Below, in pieces: positions 44,349-52,760 of a stretch of DNA of 64,000 nt (position 1 is the stretch's first letter; every line of letters starts with the position of its first letter). Location: contig NZ_ML133687.1 in NCBI RefSeq assembly GCF_003985155.1, forward strand, positions 899,144 to 963,143, written 5' to 3'. The position numbers and the translations under genes are program-made. Below the pieces are notes generated by a model, which had not been told where the DNA came from, searched no databases, and was given only the letters and a program-made list of their open reading frames with translations. Origin of the DNA: Rhizobium vallis. GTDB taxonomy: Bacteria; Pseudomonadota; Alphaproteobacteria; Rhizobiales; Rhizobiaceae.

Positions 44349-46391
44349 TTATTTCGCGGCGTCGTCGTGGAAATGGTTATAGACCTGCCTGGCGACCGCT
44401 TCCGATATGCCTTCCACTGTCATCAAATCGGAGAGGGCCGCCCGCGAAACCGCCTTCGCGGTACCGAAATGCTGGAGCAGGGCGCGTTTGCGCGACGGAC
44501 CGATACCGCCGATTTCGTCGAGCGGGTTCTTAACCATTTCCTTCTTGCGCCGCGCCCGGTGCGAGCCGATCGCGAAACGGTGCGCCTCGTCGCGCATGCG
44601 CTGGATGAAATAGAGCACTGGATCGCGCGGCGGCAACGTGAAGCTCTCGCGTCCCGGCGGGAAGAAGCGCTCGCGCCCGGCATCACGGTCCACGCCCTTG
44701 GCGATACCGATCGCGGTCACGCTATCGGTGATGCCGAGTTCGGCGAGAATGGCGCGCACCGCCGTCATCTGCCCCTGTCCGCCATCGATGAGGATCACGT
44801 CGGGCCAGGCCGGGAAGGGCATGTCGGCCGCGTCGGCAGCAGCTGCCTGCGCCGTCCGGTCAGGAATGCCTTCCTCCTTGATCAGCCGCGAGAACCGCCG
44901 CGTCATGACTTCCTTCATCATGCCGAAGTCGTCGCCAGGGGTGATGTCGGTCGATTTGATGTTGAACTTGCGGTACTGGTTCTTCACGAAGCCTTCCGGC
45001 CCCGCCACCACCATGCCGCCGACGGCATTGGTGCCCATAATATGCGAGTTGTCATAGATCTCGATGCGCTGGGGCGCATAGGTAAGCCCGAACGTCTCCT
45101 TGAAACCTTCGAGCAGCCGCGACTGCGACGCCGTCTCGGCAAGCTTTCGCCCATGCGCCTCGCGCGCATTGCCGACGACGTGGTCGACCAGATCGCGCTT
45201 CTCTCCGCGCTGCGGCACGAGGATAGAAACCTTGTGGCCGGCCTTTTCGCCCAGAGCCGCCGCGAGAAGCTCCAACTCCTCGACCGTCTCCGACAGCATG
45301 ATCTGCTTCGGCACCGGCTTGTCGTCGTAGAACTGCGCGAGGAAGGAATTCAGCACTTCGGCGCTCGAAAGCTGCGGATCGGCCTTCGGGAAATAGGCGC
45401 GGTTGCCCCAGTTCTGACCGGTGCGGAAGAAGAAGACCTGGATGCAGGAGACGCCGCCTTCGTGATGGATGGCGAAAACGTCAGCCTCCTCGACACCGGC
45501 CGGATTGATGCCCTGGTGGCTCTGCACGTGCGAAAGTGCGGCCAGGCGATCACGGTAGATCGCCGCCCGCTCGAAATCGAGGTCCTCTGCCGCCTGGTTC
45601 ATGGCTTCGGCCATATGCGACTTCACCTTCTGGCTCTTACCGGACAGGAAGTCCTTCGCCTCCTGCACCAGTTCGCCGTAACCCTCGTCGCTGACCTCGT
45701 GCGTGCAAGGCCCGGAACAGCGCTTGATCTGGTAAAGCAGGCAAGGTCTCGTGCGCGTTTCGAAGACGCTGTCGGTGCAGGTGCGGATCAGGAAGGCGCG
45801 CTGCAACGAATTGATCGTCCGCCCGACCGCGCCGGCCGAGGCGAAAGGCCCGAAATAATCACCCTTCCGCGCCCTTGCGCCGCGATGCTTGAAAATCGCA
45901 GGCGCCCGGTGATCCCCGGTGATGAGGATATAGGGAAACGACTTGTCGTCCCGCAGCAGCACGTTAAAGCGCGGCCGCAAGCGCTTGATCAGATTCGCTT
46001 CCAGCAGCAGCGCTTCGGTTTCCGTGCGCGTTGTCACGAATTCCATGTTCGCCGTCTGGCGCACCATCTGGGCTATGCGGTTGGAATGCACGCGGCCGAC
46101 GGCGTAGTTGCCCACACGCTTTTTCAAGCTGCGCGCCTTGCCGACATAGAGCACGTCGCCATCGGCATTGAACATGCGGTAGACGCCGGGGCTGTTCGGC
46201 AGCCGCTTGACGAATTCGCCGATCAGTTCGGCGCCGATCAGGCCGGTCTCGTTGAGGCTCCCAGCGTTCCAGTCGACCGCAGCCGCAATCGGGCTGACGG
46301 CGGAAACGTCGCCTTCCACCTCGATATCGTCTTCGCTCTCGTCCGTATCGTCGTAGAGAACGCCGCCATCCGGCAGCTTTCGTCCGTTCAT
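44349..46391 (-). CDS. uvrC: Excinuclease ABC subunit C UvrC
   Basis: Dual-incision nuclease of nucleotide excision repair, 680 residues. Order: an acidic non-conserved leader (about 1-60, with [15 protein letters not shown]), the GIY-YIG domain ([20 protein letters not shown], about 67-86), the UvrB-binding helix pair ([14 protein letters not shown] region), the RNase H-like domain with [14 protein letters not shown] and [11 protein letters not shown], and the helix-hairpin-helix tail ([19 protein letters not shown]). The start ATG at 46391 overlaps the stop of the upstream FolM-like gene by 4 bp. The acidic leader makes it longer than the E. coli protein. Confidence 0.96.
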   Translation of the reverse strand: MNGRKLPDGGVLYDDTDESEDDIEVEGDVSAVSPIAAAVDWNAGSLNETGLIGAELIGEFVKRLPNSPGVYRMFNADGDVLYVGKARSLKKRVGNYAVGRVHSNRIAQMVRQTANMEFVTTRTETEALLLEANLIKRLRPRFNVLLRDDKSFPYILITGDHRAPAIFKHRGARARKGDYFGPFASAGAVGRTINSLQRAFLIRTCTDSVFETRTRPCLLYQIKRCSGPCTHEVSDEGYGELVQEAKDFLSGKSQKVKSHMAEAMNQAAEDLDFERAAIYRDRLAALSHVQSHQGINPAGVEEADVFAIHHEGGVSCIQVFFFRTGQNWGNRAYFPKADPQLSSAEVLNSFLAQFYDDKPVPKQIMLSETVEELELLAAALGEKAGHKVSILVPQRGEKRDLVDHVVGNAREAHGRKLAETASQSRLLEGFKETFGLTYAPQRIEIYDNSHIMGTNAVGGMVVAGPEGFVKNQYRKFNIKSTDITPGDDFGMMKEVMTRRFSRLIKEEGIPDRTAQAAAADAADMPFPAWPDVILIDGGQGQMTAVRAILAELGITDSVTAIGIAKGVDRDAGRERFFPPGRESFTLPPRDPVLYFIQRMRDEAHRFAIGSHRARRKKEMVKNPLDEIGGIGPSRKRALLQHFGTAKAVSRAALSDLMTVEGISEAVARQVYNHFHDDAAK

Positions 46392-47155
46392 TCCGTAATC
46401 TCCGCCACATCAGGCGTCTGCCAGGCAAGGTGCTGGCCGCCGTCGAGGGCAATCATCTGGCCGGTGATCGAGGGCGTGTCGAAGAGGAAGCGAATCGTCC
46501 GTCCGAACTCGCCGAATCCCGGCCCCGCCCTCATGATAAGCCCGTCGATCTGAGCCTGGAAGTCCTCTTCCGATTGCCGCGCGCTGCGCACCGTCGGGCC
46601 GGGGCCGATGGCGTTGACCCGCAGCTTCGGCGCAAAGGTCTGCGCCATCGTCTGCGTCGCCGTCCAGAGTGCCGCCTTTGAAAGCGTGTAGGAATAGAAG
46701 CCTGGATTGAGCGCCCAGACACGCTGGTCGATGATGTTGACGATCAGCCCGCTCGCGTCGTGAGGCAGCTGTCCGGCCAGTGCAGCGGCAAGTATGGAAG
46801 GCGCCCGTACGTGAATGTCGAAATGCTGCGCCCACGCTTCCGCATCGAAGCTGCGGGCTGAATCCTGGCGGAAGATCGAGGCGTTGTTGACGAGCAGATC
46901 GAGGGGGCCGATCGCCTCCGACGCTTTTTTGATAAGCTCGCTTGTTTCGCCGATATCGGTGAGGTCGGCCCGTATGGCGATCGCCCTATTTCCCTTTCGC
47001 CGCAATTCCGCCGCCACTTCTTCAGCTTCCCCGATGGAGCCGTTGGCGTGGATCGCGACGGAGAATCCATTTGCAGCAAGGTCTTCGGCGATTGCTCGGC
47101 CTATTCTTTTTGCGGCCCCTGTTATGAGGGCCGAGCGAAGTCCTTTGTGGTCCAA
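46388..47155 (-). CDS. SDR-family reductase, FolM / pteridine-reductase type
   Basis: A 255-residue short-chain dehydrogenase. The cofactor motif is [12 protein letters not shown] (about residues 12-23), in the TGxxxRxG form found in pteridine reductases and FolM. The usual catalytic Ser is replaced by Asp in VNIIDQR, with Tyr 13 residues later and Lys 4 further (YSYTLSKA), the Asp-Tyr-Lys arrangement of PTR1. This supports reduction of dihydromonapterin or dihydrofolate. The start is a TTG at 47155 with no clear ribosome site, so it is uncertain. Its stop overlaps uvrC by 4 bp. The moaD, moaE and pterin link suggests shared cofactor metabolism, but this is only context. Confidence 0.82.
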   Translation of the reverse strand: MDHKGLRSALITGAAKRIGRAIAEDLAANGFSVAIHANGSIGEAEEVAAELRRKGNRAIAIRADLTDIGETSELIKKASEAIGPLDLLVNNASIFRQDSARSFDAEAWAQHFDIHVRAPSILAAALAGQLPHDASGLIVNIIDQRVWALNPGFYSYTLSKAALWTATQTMAQTFAPKLRVNAIGPGPTVRSARQSEEDFQAQIDGLIMRAGPGFGEFGRTIRFLFDTPSITGQMIALDGGQHLAWQTPDVAEITE

Positions 47156-47520
47156 AATCTTGCTTTCTGATGCCGCGAGTCTGTCTGCAGACTATATAGG
47201 GGCGGGCGGAGATTATATAAATAGGCCGCGGCCGTTGCGTCTGTGAGCGAGATATTCTATGTATTATTTAAGAATGTGATTTCCTAAAATAAGTATTTTC
47301 AGTTTAACTCTTCAGTATGGTTAATGAAACGTATGTTGCCAACAAGCAACATCGAATTTCGGCCATGCGCCAGCCACAATGATATCACAATTTGGCTCTT
47401 TCAAATCCGCATTTCAGTTCCAATTTCAGTCTCGATCCGGAAGGGACATCTGGCAATTTTCCCGCCAATGCTTCGCTGAGAGACAGATGACAAGCGGCGC
47501 GGGACTGAAAGGAGAAAAGT
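47156..47520 (+). promoter_or_regulatory. AT-rich regulatory region upstream of ropB-like gene
   Basis: 365 bp without a gene. It is much more AT-rich than its surroundings. A perfect inverted repeat ATGTTGC-N6-GCAACAT lies at 47333-47352, about 170 bp before the ATG, and GTCTGCAGAC is a dyad near 47179. The ribosome site AAAGGAGAAAA is at the 3' end. RopB genes in R. leguminosarum are known to be regulated, so an operator is plausible. The promoter itself I cannot place. Confidence 0.45.
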
Positions 47521-48156
47521 ATGCGTGTACTCATTGCTGGCCTCATGGCCTCCGCTTTTGCGATTGCGGGCGTTTCGGTAGCTCAGGCTGCAGACGCCGT
47601 CGACCAGGTTCCGGAAGCACCGGTTGCCCAGGACGCGCCGGTCAAGCCGGCTGGCAACTGGGAGGGCTTCTACCTTGGCGGCGCCGGCACCTACAACATG
47701 GGTAACTTTGGTTCCGACCGCCACACCTACGGTTTCGGCGGCCAGGTCTTCACCGGCTACAACTGGCAGCAGGGCCAGATCGTTTACGGTGTTGAATCGG
47801 ACCTCGGCTACAGCGGCGACGACGTCTCCTCGGGCGGCGTTAAGAACAAGTACGGCTGGAACGGCTCCGTCCGTGGCCGCGTCGGCTACGACATGAACCC
47901 CTTCCTGCTTTACGGCACGGCTGGTCTTGCCCTGGGCAACGTCAAGGTTTCCGACGACACCTCGTCCGAAAGCAAGACGGCCTACGGCTATACGGTCGGC
48001 GCCGGTGTCGAAGCCTTCGTGACCAACAACATCACGACGCGCCTGGAATATCGCTATACCGACTACCAGAGCAAGGACTACAACCTCGACTCCGGCAGCT
48101 TCTCGCGCGGTTACGACGAGAACAGCGTCAAGCTCGGTATCGGCGTCAAGTTCTAA
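47521..48156 (+). CDS. RopB/Omp25-type outer membrane protein
   Basis: A 211-residue outer-membrane beta-barrel of the Omp25/31 and RopB group. The signal peptide MRVLIAGLMASAFAIAGVSV ends at AQAAD (cleavage after Ala, about residue 22). Strands alternate polar and aromatic residues (GFGGQVFTGYNWQQGQIVYG; RVGYDMNPFLLYGTAGLALG) and the C terminus is a Phe (VKLGIGVKF), the signal for the barrel assembly machine. Eight strands would fit. RopB levels in rhizobia affect envelope integrity; identity with RopB itself is likely but not certain. A terminator follows. Confidence 0.9.
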   Translation: MRVLIAGLMASAFAIAGVSVAQAADAVDQVPEAPVAQDAPVKPAGNWEGFYLGGAGTYNMGNFGSDRHTYGFGGQVFTGYNWQQGQIVYGVESDLGYSGDDVSSGGVKNKYGWNGSVRGRVGYDMNPFLLYGTAGLALGNVKVSDDTSSESKTAYGYTVGAGVEAFVTNNITTRLEYRYTDYQSKDYNLDSGSFSRGYDENSVKLGIGVKF

Positions 48157-48181
48157 GCCGACTGAATATACAAATACAAAG

Positions 48182-48207
48182 AAGCCGGGCACGTCGCCCG
48201 GCTTTTT
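48182..48207 (+). terminator. Terminator after ropB-like gene
   Basis: AAGCCGGGC (48182-48190) and GCCCGGCTT (48196-48204) form a 9-bp stem with a 5-base loop and a run of T. It is symmetrical enough to serve also the convergent GST gene, which ends at 48258. Confidence 0.9.
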
Positions 48208-48257
48208 GCTGTCTGCTGCGGCGGATAGTGCTTCCTGAAAAGTGATTCTGGATTTGA

Positions 48258-48854
48258 CTACGCGCTGGCTTTGAGCTCGCCGTGCGCAGGGAATTTCTTT
48301 TCGAATTGTGCCAGCCAGTCGATCAGCGGCGCATGATCGGCTTCCCACTGGCCTTTGAAGCGCAGGTCGAGATAGTCCAGCGTAGCGGCGAGTGCGAAAT
48401 GTCCGCCGTTCAGTCTCTTGCCTGTTTTCGGCGGTTTGGCGCTGAGATGGGCGAGCCCGGCCGTCGCCTTCTTCCATTGCCGGTCTATCCAGGGCTGGTG
48501 AACCTTCTCCTCGTCGCGGAAGCGGCGCTCGTAGACGATCGCCAGCAGGCAGTCGCAAATGCCGTCGCAGAGCGCTTCGAGGACCTCCGCATCCGTGCGC
48601 TTGCCCTTCTTGGAAGGGTAGAGCCCGCCCTTCGTCAGCCGGTCGAAATAATGCATGATCGCCACGCTGTCGAAAATCGAGGCCCCGTCATCGGTCAGAA
48701 GCGTCGGGATCTTGCCGAGCGGATTGTTGTCCACGAGGATCGCCGGTCCGGTATTGGTATCGACCCGGATGGCATTCAACTCGAGATCGAGAAAATGCCC
48801 GGCCATCCGCACCTTGCTGGAATAGGGCGAGGCGGGTGAGCAGAGGAGCTTCAT
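48258..48854 (-). CDS. Glutathione S-transferase family protein
   Basis: A 198-residue GST. The N domain starts MKLLCSPASPYSSKVRMAGH; Ser or Cys around residues 5-14 contacts glutathione. The cis-Pro is in LGKIPTLLTDDG and the glutathione-binding Asp-Ser pair in IFDSVAIMHYFD. The C domain is helical. No substrate can be given, and it is not closely similar to the GST at 39400. The ATG at 48854 follows a hairpin-rich intergenic segment. Confidence 0.88.
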   Translation of the reverse strand: MKLLCSPASPYSSKVRMAGHFLDLELNAIRVDTNTGPAILVDNNPLGKIPTLLTDDGASIFDSVAIMHYFDRLTKGGLYPSKKGKRTDAEVLEALCDGICDCLLAIVYERRFRDEEKVHQPWIDRQWKKATAGLAHLSAKPPKTGKRLNGGHFALAATLDYLDLRFKGQWEADHAPLIDWLAQFEKKFPAHGELKASA

Positions 48855-48916
48855 GGGACACCTGGGGGATTGGGGATTGCTGCAAGGACTATTCCCGAAG
48901 CTAGCGCATAACCCCT

Positions 48917-49005
48917 AAAATCGAAATCGATTTTCGGAAAGGATTGTGCGCATATTCAAAGTGCTACAGCGTCCTTTGCGCGTCTGACACGACGCGCGGC
49001 GCTGT
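48917..49005. repeat. Hairpin-rich intergenic element between rlmJ and the GST gene
   Basis: AAAATCG-AAAT-CGATTTT (48917-48934) is a perfect hairpin. At 48966-49005 ACAGCG/CGCTGT encloses GCGCGTC-TGACAC-GACGCGC (48978-48997), a double-stem structure. Sequences of this form (CTACAGCGTCCTTTGCGCGT) recur, as far as I recall, between genes in Rhizobium genomes. It does not match copies A or B. Confidence 0.55.
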
Positions 49006-49015
49006 CGCTGCCCGG

Positions 49016-49885
49016 TCAATCGTCCTTGACTGCCTTGTTCTCGCCGCGCAGCCAGAAGGCGCGGTGCGAGGCGAAACGGTCCTGCGCCAGATGATCCTTC
49101 AGCGCCGGCAGCATTTGGTGCAGCTCGTCTTTCAGCGTGAAGGGCGGGTTGACGATGACGAGGCCGGAGCCCGTCAGTCCCGTAATGCCGCGGTCGCTGC
49201 GTACAGTCAGTTCGGCGCAGAGCATCTTTGGGATGTCGAACGCCTGCAGCATTTCGTGGAATTCCTTGATCGGCGCGCCTTTCTTCAGCGGATACCACAG
49301 GCAATAGGTGCCGCCGGGAAAACGGCGATAGGCCTTTTCCAATCCCTTGGCCAGGCGCTCATATTCGTCCTCTTCCTCGAAGGGCGGATCGACGAGCACG
49401 ATGCCGCGCTTCTCCTTCGGCGGCAGATGCGCGCCGAGCGCCAGCCAGCCGTCGAGCTCGGTGATGCGGGCGTGGTGATCGCCCTCGAACAGCCGGTGCA
49501 GTCGCACATAATCTTCCGGATGAAGTTCCATCGCCGACAGCCGGTCCTGCGGCCGGAACAGCATGCGGGCGAGCTTCGGCGATCCGGGATAAAAGCGGAT
49601 GCCGCCCTCAGGATTGAGTTCGCGGATTGCTGAAAGGTAGGGCTCCAGCAATTCGGAAACCTGCGGCCCGAGTTCCGCCTCCATCAGCTTGCCGATGCCC
49701 TCGAGCCATTCGCCGGTTTTCTGCGCCTCTTCCGAGGAAAGGTCGTAGAGCCCGATGCCGGCATGCGTGTCGAGCATGCGGAATGCTCCGTCCTTCTTCT
49801 GCATGTAGCGGATCAGCCGCGCCAGCACGGCATGTTTCAGCACATCGGCAAAATTGCCCGCATGGTAGATATGGCGGTAGTTCAT
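49016..49885 (-). CDS. rlmJ: 23S rRNA (adenine-2030-N6)-methyltransferase RlmJ
   Basis: Methylates A2030 of 23S rRNA. It has 289 residues. The N terminus MNYRHIYHAGNFADVLKHAV and LDTHAGIGLYDL hold the SAM site, and the catalytic motif DPPFEE (IVLVDPPFEEEDEYERL, about residues 165-180) is the N6-adenine type. NPPFTLKDEL is a second family block near the end. It has no operon partner and is divergent from the molybdopterin oxidoreductase, 82 bp away. Confidence 0.95.
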   Translation of the reverse strand: MNYRHIYHAGNFADVLKHAVLARLIRYMQKKDGAFRMLDTHAGIGLYDLSSEEAQKTGEWLEGIGKLMEAELGPQVSELLEPYLSAIRELNPEGGIRFYPGSPKLARMLFRPQDRLSAMELHPEDYVRLHRLFEGDHHARITELDGWLALGAHLPPKEKRGIVLVDPPFEEEDEYERLAKGLEKAYRRFPGGTYCLWYPLKKGAPIKEFHEMLQAFDIPKMLCAELTVRSDRGITGLTGSGLVIVNPPFTLKDELHQMLPALKDHLAQDRFASHRAFWLRGENKAVKDD

Positions 49886-49967
49886 TTTCGCTGATGCCCG
49901 TATGAATTCGCGTTATCCGGAGTTTTTGTGGCTTTTGGCCGTAGATGCCTTGCAATATACAAAGGCC

Positions 49968-52106
49968 ATGAACATTGCGACCCCCATCCACGCCAAATCC
50001 CCGAAGTCGGACACCAGGATCGGCCACACAGCCTGTCCGCATGACTGTCCCTCCACCTGCGCACTCGAGGTCGAGATCGCGGAGGATGGCCGCATCGGCC
50101 GCGTGCGCGGCGCCAACGATCATTCCTATACCTCGGGCGTCATCTGCGCCAAGGTTGCCCGCTATGCCGAGCGGCTCTACCATCCCGACCGCCTGATGCA
50201 TCCCTTGCGCCGCGCCGGCGCCAAAGGGGCAGGGCAGTGGCAGCAGATATCCTGGGACGACGCGCTGGATGAGATCGCCGAAGCCTTCGTGAAGGCCGAG
50301 GCAAGGGATGGCAGCGAGGCCATCTGGCCCTATTTCTATGCCGGCACTATGGGTTGGGTGCAGCGCGATTCCATCGATCGCCTGCGTCATGCCAAGCGCT
50401 ACTCCGGCTTTTTCTCGTCGATCTGCACCAACCCCGCCTGGACCGGCTTCACCATGGCGACCGGCGTGTTGCGCGGGCCCGATCCGCGCGAGATGGGTCG
50501 GACCGATTGCGTCGTCATCTGGGGCACCAATGCGGTCTCGACCCAGGTCAACGTGATGACCCACGCCATCAAGTCCCGCAAGGAGCGCGGCGCCAAGATC
50601 GTCGTCGTCGACATCTACGACAATCCGACGATGAAGCAGGCCGACATGGCGTTGATCGTCAGACCCGGCACCGACGCAGCCCTTGCCTGCGCGGTCATGC
50701 ACATTGCTTTCCGCGACGGCTATGCCGATCGCGACTATATGGCTGGATATGCCGACGATCCCGGTGGTCTCGAAGCGCATCTGAAAACGAAGACGCCGCA
50801 ATGGGCTGCTGCGATCACCGGTCTTTCGGTCGAAGAGATCGAAGCCTTCGCCCGCCTCGTCGGCACGACGAAGAAGACCTTCTTCCGTCTAGGCTACGGT
50901 TTCACCCGCCAGCGCAACGGCGCGGTCGCCATGCACGCGGCGGCCTCGATCGCCACCGTCCTCGGTTCCTGGCAATATGAGGGCGGCGGCGCCTTCCATT
51001 CGAACAGCGATATCTTCCGCATGAACAATGCGGAACTGACCGGCCGTCCGATGAAGGATGCCGATATCCGCATGCTCGATCAGTCGCAGATCGGCCGGGT
51101 GTTGACCGGCGATCCTGTGGCGCTGCGCCATCGTGGCCCGGTGACGGCGATGCTGATCCAGAACACCAATCCCGCCAACATCGCTCCCGAGCAGCGCCTT
51201 GTTAAGCGTGGTTTCGCCCGCGACGATCTGTTCGTCGCCGTCCACGAGCAATTCATGACCGAGACGGCCGATATCGCCGATATCGTCATTCCCGCGACGA
51301 TGTTCGTCGAGCACGACGACATCTATCGCGCCGGCGGCCAGAACCATATCCTGCTCGGGCCGAAGCTCGTGGAGCCGCCGCCAACCGTGCGCACCAATCT
51401 TTTCGTCATCGAGGAACTGGCAAAACGCCTCGGCGTCGCCGATCGCCCCGGCTTCGGCTTCACCGCCCGCGAGATGATCGACCGCGTCTTGAAGTCGAGC
51501 GATCTGCCGGATTATGACCATTTCCTCGAACACAAATGGTTCGACCGCCAGCCGGCTTTCGAGGACGCCCATTTCCTGAACGGCTTTGCCCATCCCGACG
51601 GCAAGTTCCACTTCCGCCCGGACTGGATCAACCAACCGGCGCCGAACAAGCCGCCGGCTGCCGTCGGGTTGCTCGGGCCGCATGCCGAGCTGCCGGCCTT
51701 TCCCGATCAGGTCGACGTCATCGAAGTCGCCGATCCCGAGCATCCGTTCCGTCTCGCAACGTCGCCCGCCCGCAACTTCCTGAATTCGAGCTTTTCCGAG
51801 ACCAAGACCTCTCGTCAGAAGGAGGGGCGCCCCGAAGTGATGATCAATCCTGTTGATGCCGAAGCCAACGGCATCGCCCATGGCGATCTCGTCCGCATCG
51901 GCAATAGCCGCGGCGATCTGCGCATCCATGCCCGCGTCACCAATGAGGTAAAGCCCGGCGTGCTGATTGCCGAGGGGCTCTGGCCGAACAAGGCGCATGT
52001 CGACGGTGAGGGCATCAACGTGCTGACCGGCGCCGATCCGGTCGCGCCCTATGGCGGGGCGGCCGTACACGACAACAAGGTCTGGCTTCGCAGGGACACA
52101 GCATGA
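49968..52106 (+). CDS. Molybdopterin oxidoreductase (DMSO reductase/formate dehydrogenase-like)
   Basis: A 712-residue cytoplasmic enzyme of the DMSO-reductase family from ATG 49968. A [4Fe-4S] site is formed by Cys23, Cys27, Cys31 and Cys60 (CPHDCPSTC then VICAK). Cys153 in SSICTNPAW is a plausible molybdenum ligand. Domains follow the usual order: Fe-S, molybdopterin-binding (RKERGAKIVVVDIYDNPT, about 205-222), then the C-terminal dinucleotide-binding domain (FLNSSFSETKTSRQKEG; HGDLVRIGNSRGDLRIHARV). There is no twin-arginine signal, so it stays in the cytoplasm. The substrate is unknown; no electron-transfer subunit lies beside it. It overlaps the NUDIX gene by 4 bp. The frame before 49968 is not conserved. 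Confidence 0.88.
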   Translation: MNIATPIHAKSPKSDTRIGHTACPHDCPSTCALEVEIAEDGRIGRVRGANDHSYTSGVICAKVARYAERLYHPDRLMHPLRRAGAKGAGQWQQISWDDALDEIAEAFVKAEARDGSEAIWPYFYAGTMGWVQRDSIDRLRHAKRYSGFFSSICTNPAWTGFTMATGVLRGPDPREMGRTDCVVIWGTNAVSTQVNVMTHAIKSRKERGAKIVVVDIYDNPTMKQADMALIVRPGTDAALACAVMHIAFRDGYADRDYMAGYADDPGGLEAHLKTKTPQWAAAITGLSVEEIEAFARLVGTTKKTFFRLGYGFTRQRNGAVAMHAAASIATVLGSWQYEGGGAFHSNSDIFRMNNAELTGRPMKDADIRMLDQSQIGRVLTGDPVALRHRGPVTAMLIQNTNPANIAPEQRLVKRGFARDDLFVAVHEQFMTETADIADIVIPATMFVEHDDIYRAGGQNHILLGPKLVEPPPTVRTNLFVIEELAKRLGVADRPGFGFTAREMIDRVLKSSDLPDYDHFLEHKWFDRQPAFEDAHFLNGFAHPDGKFHFRPDWINQPAPNKPPAAVGLLGPHAELPAFPDQVDVIEVADPEHPFRLATSPARNFLNSSFSETKTSRQKEGRPEVMINPVDAEANGIAHGDLVRIGNSRGDLRIHARVTNEVKPGVLIAEGLWPNKAHVDGEGINVLTGADPVAPYGGAAVHDNKVWLRRDTA

Positions 52107-52693
52107 TGCAGCCGAAATCACGGGTGAAGATCGTCAGCGAGGAAACGCTGTCGAATGGGTGGACGCGCCTGAGCAGCTATTTGCTCGACTACATCGACCG
52201 CAAGGGGGCGACCCAGCGGTTGAAGCGGGAGATCTACCACCGCACCCCTGCCGCCTGCATCCTGCTCTATGATCCCAAGCGCGACCTCGTCGTTCTCGTC
52301 CGCCAGTTCCGTCTCGCCGTTCATCTCAACGGCGATCCCGCGTGGATGATCGAGGTGCCCGCCGGCCTTCTCGACGACGATCATCCCGAGGCGGCCATCC
52401 GCCGCGAGGCGATGGAGGAGACCGGTTATCGCCTGCGCGACGCGCGCTTCCTCTTCAAAACCTATACGACCCCGGGCGCCGTCACCGAAGTCATCCATTT
52501 CTTCGCGGCCTTAATCGATACCGCCGATCGCGTCGCCGAAGGCGGCGGTCTGGACGAGGAACACGAGGATATCGAAGTCCTCGAAATCCCGCTCGACGAG
52601 GCCTCCCGGATGATCGAAACCGGCGAAATCTTCGACGTCAAGACGATTGTGCTGCTGCAATGGGCGCTGTTGAACAAGAGCAAACTTCAATAG
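52103..52693 (+). CDS. NUDIX hydrolase, NudK/ADP-ribose pyrophosphatase type
   Basis: A 196-residue NUDIX enzyme. The Nudix box reads GLLDDDHPEAAIRREAMEET plus G, matching GX5EX7REUXEEXGU (about residues 90-112). The flanking stretch VLVRQFRLAVHLNGDPAWMI and the C-terminal GEIFDVKTIVLLQ are those of the NudK / ADP-ribose pyrophosphatase group. It probably splits a nucleoside diphosphate sugar such as ADP-ribose or GDP-mannose. The ATG at 52103 overlaps the oxidoreductase stop (ATGA), so the two are coupled. Confidence 0.9.
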   Translation: MMQPKSRVKIVSEETLSNGWTRLSSYLLDYIDRKGATQRLKREIYHRTPAACILLYDPKRDLVVLVRQFRLAVHLNGDPAWMIEVPAGLLDDDHPEAAIRREAMEETGYRLRDARFLFKTYTTPGAVTEVIHFFAALIDTADRVAEGGGLDEEHEDIEVLEIPLDEASRMIETGEIFDVKTIVLLQWALLNKSKLQ

Positions 52694-52760
52694 CGGGTAA
52701 GGCGATCGAGACCTGTGGTCCAGTTGCCTCCCGGGCGGATCGACTTGATCCGCGACCGGT

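Noticed and set aside
44322..46553. Very long open frame (743 codons) antisense to uvrC
   Set aside because: It is Arg/Asp/His-rich with no recognisable domain, and it is the mirror of a strongly conserved gene. High GC produces such frames.
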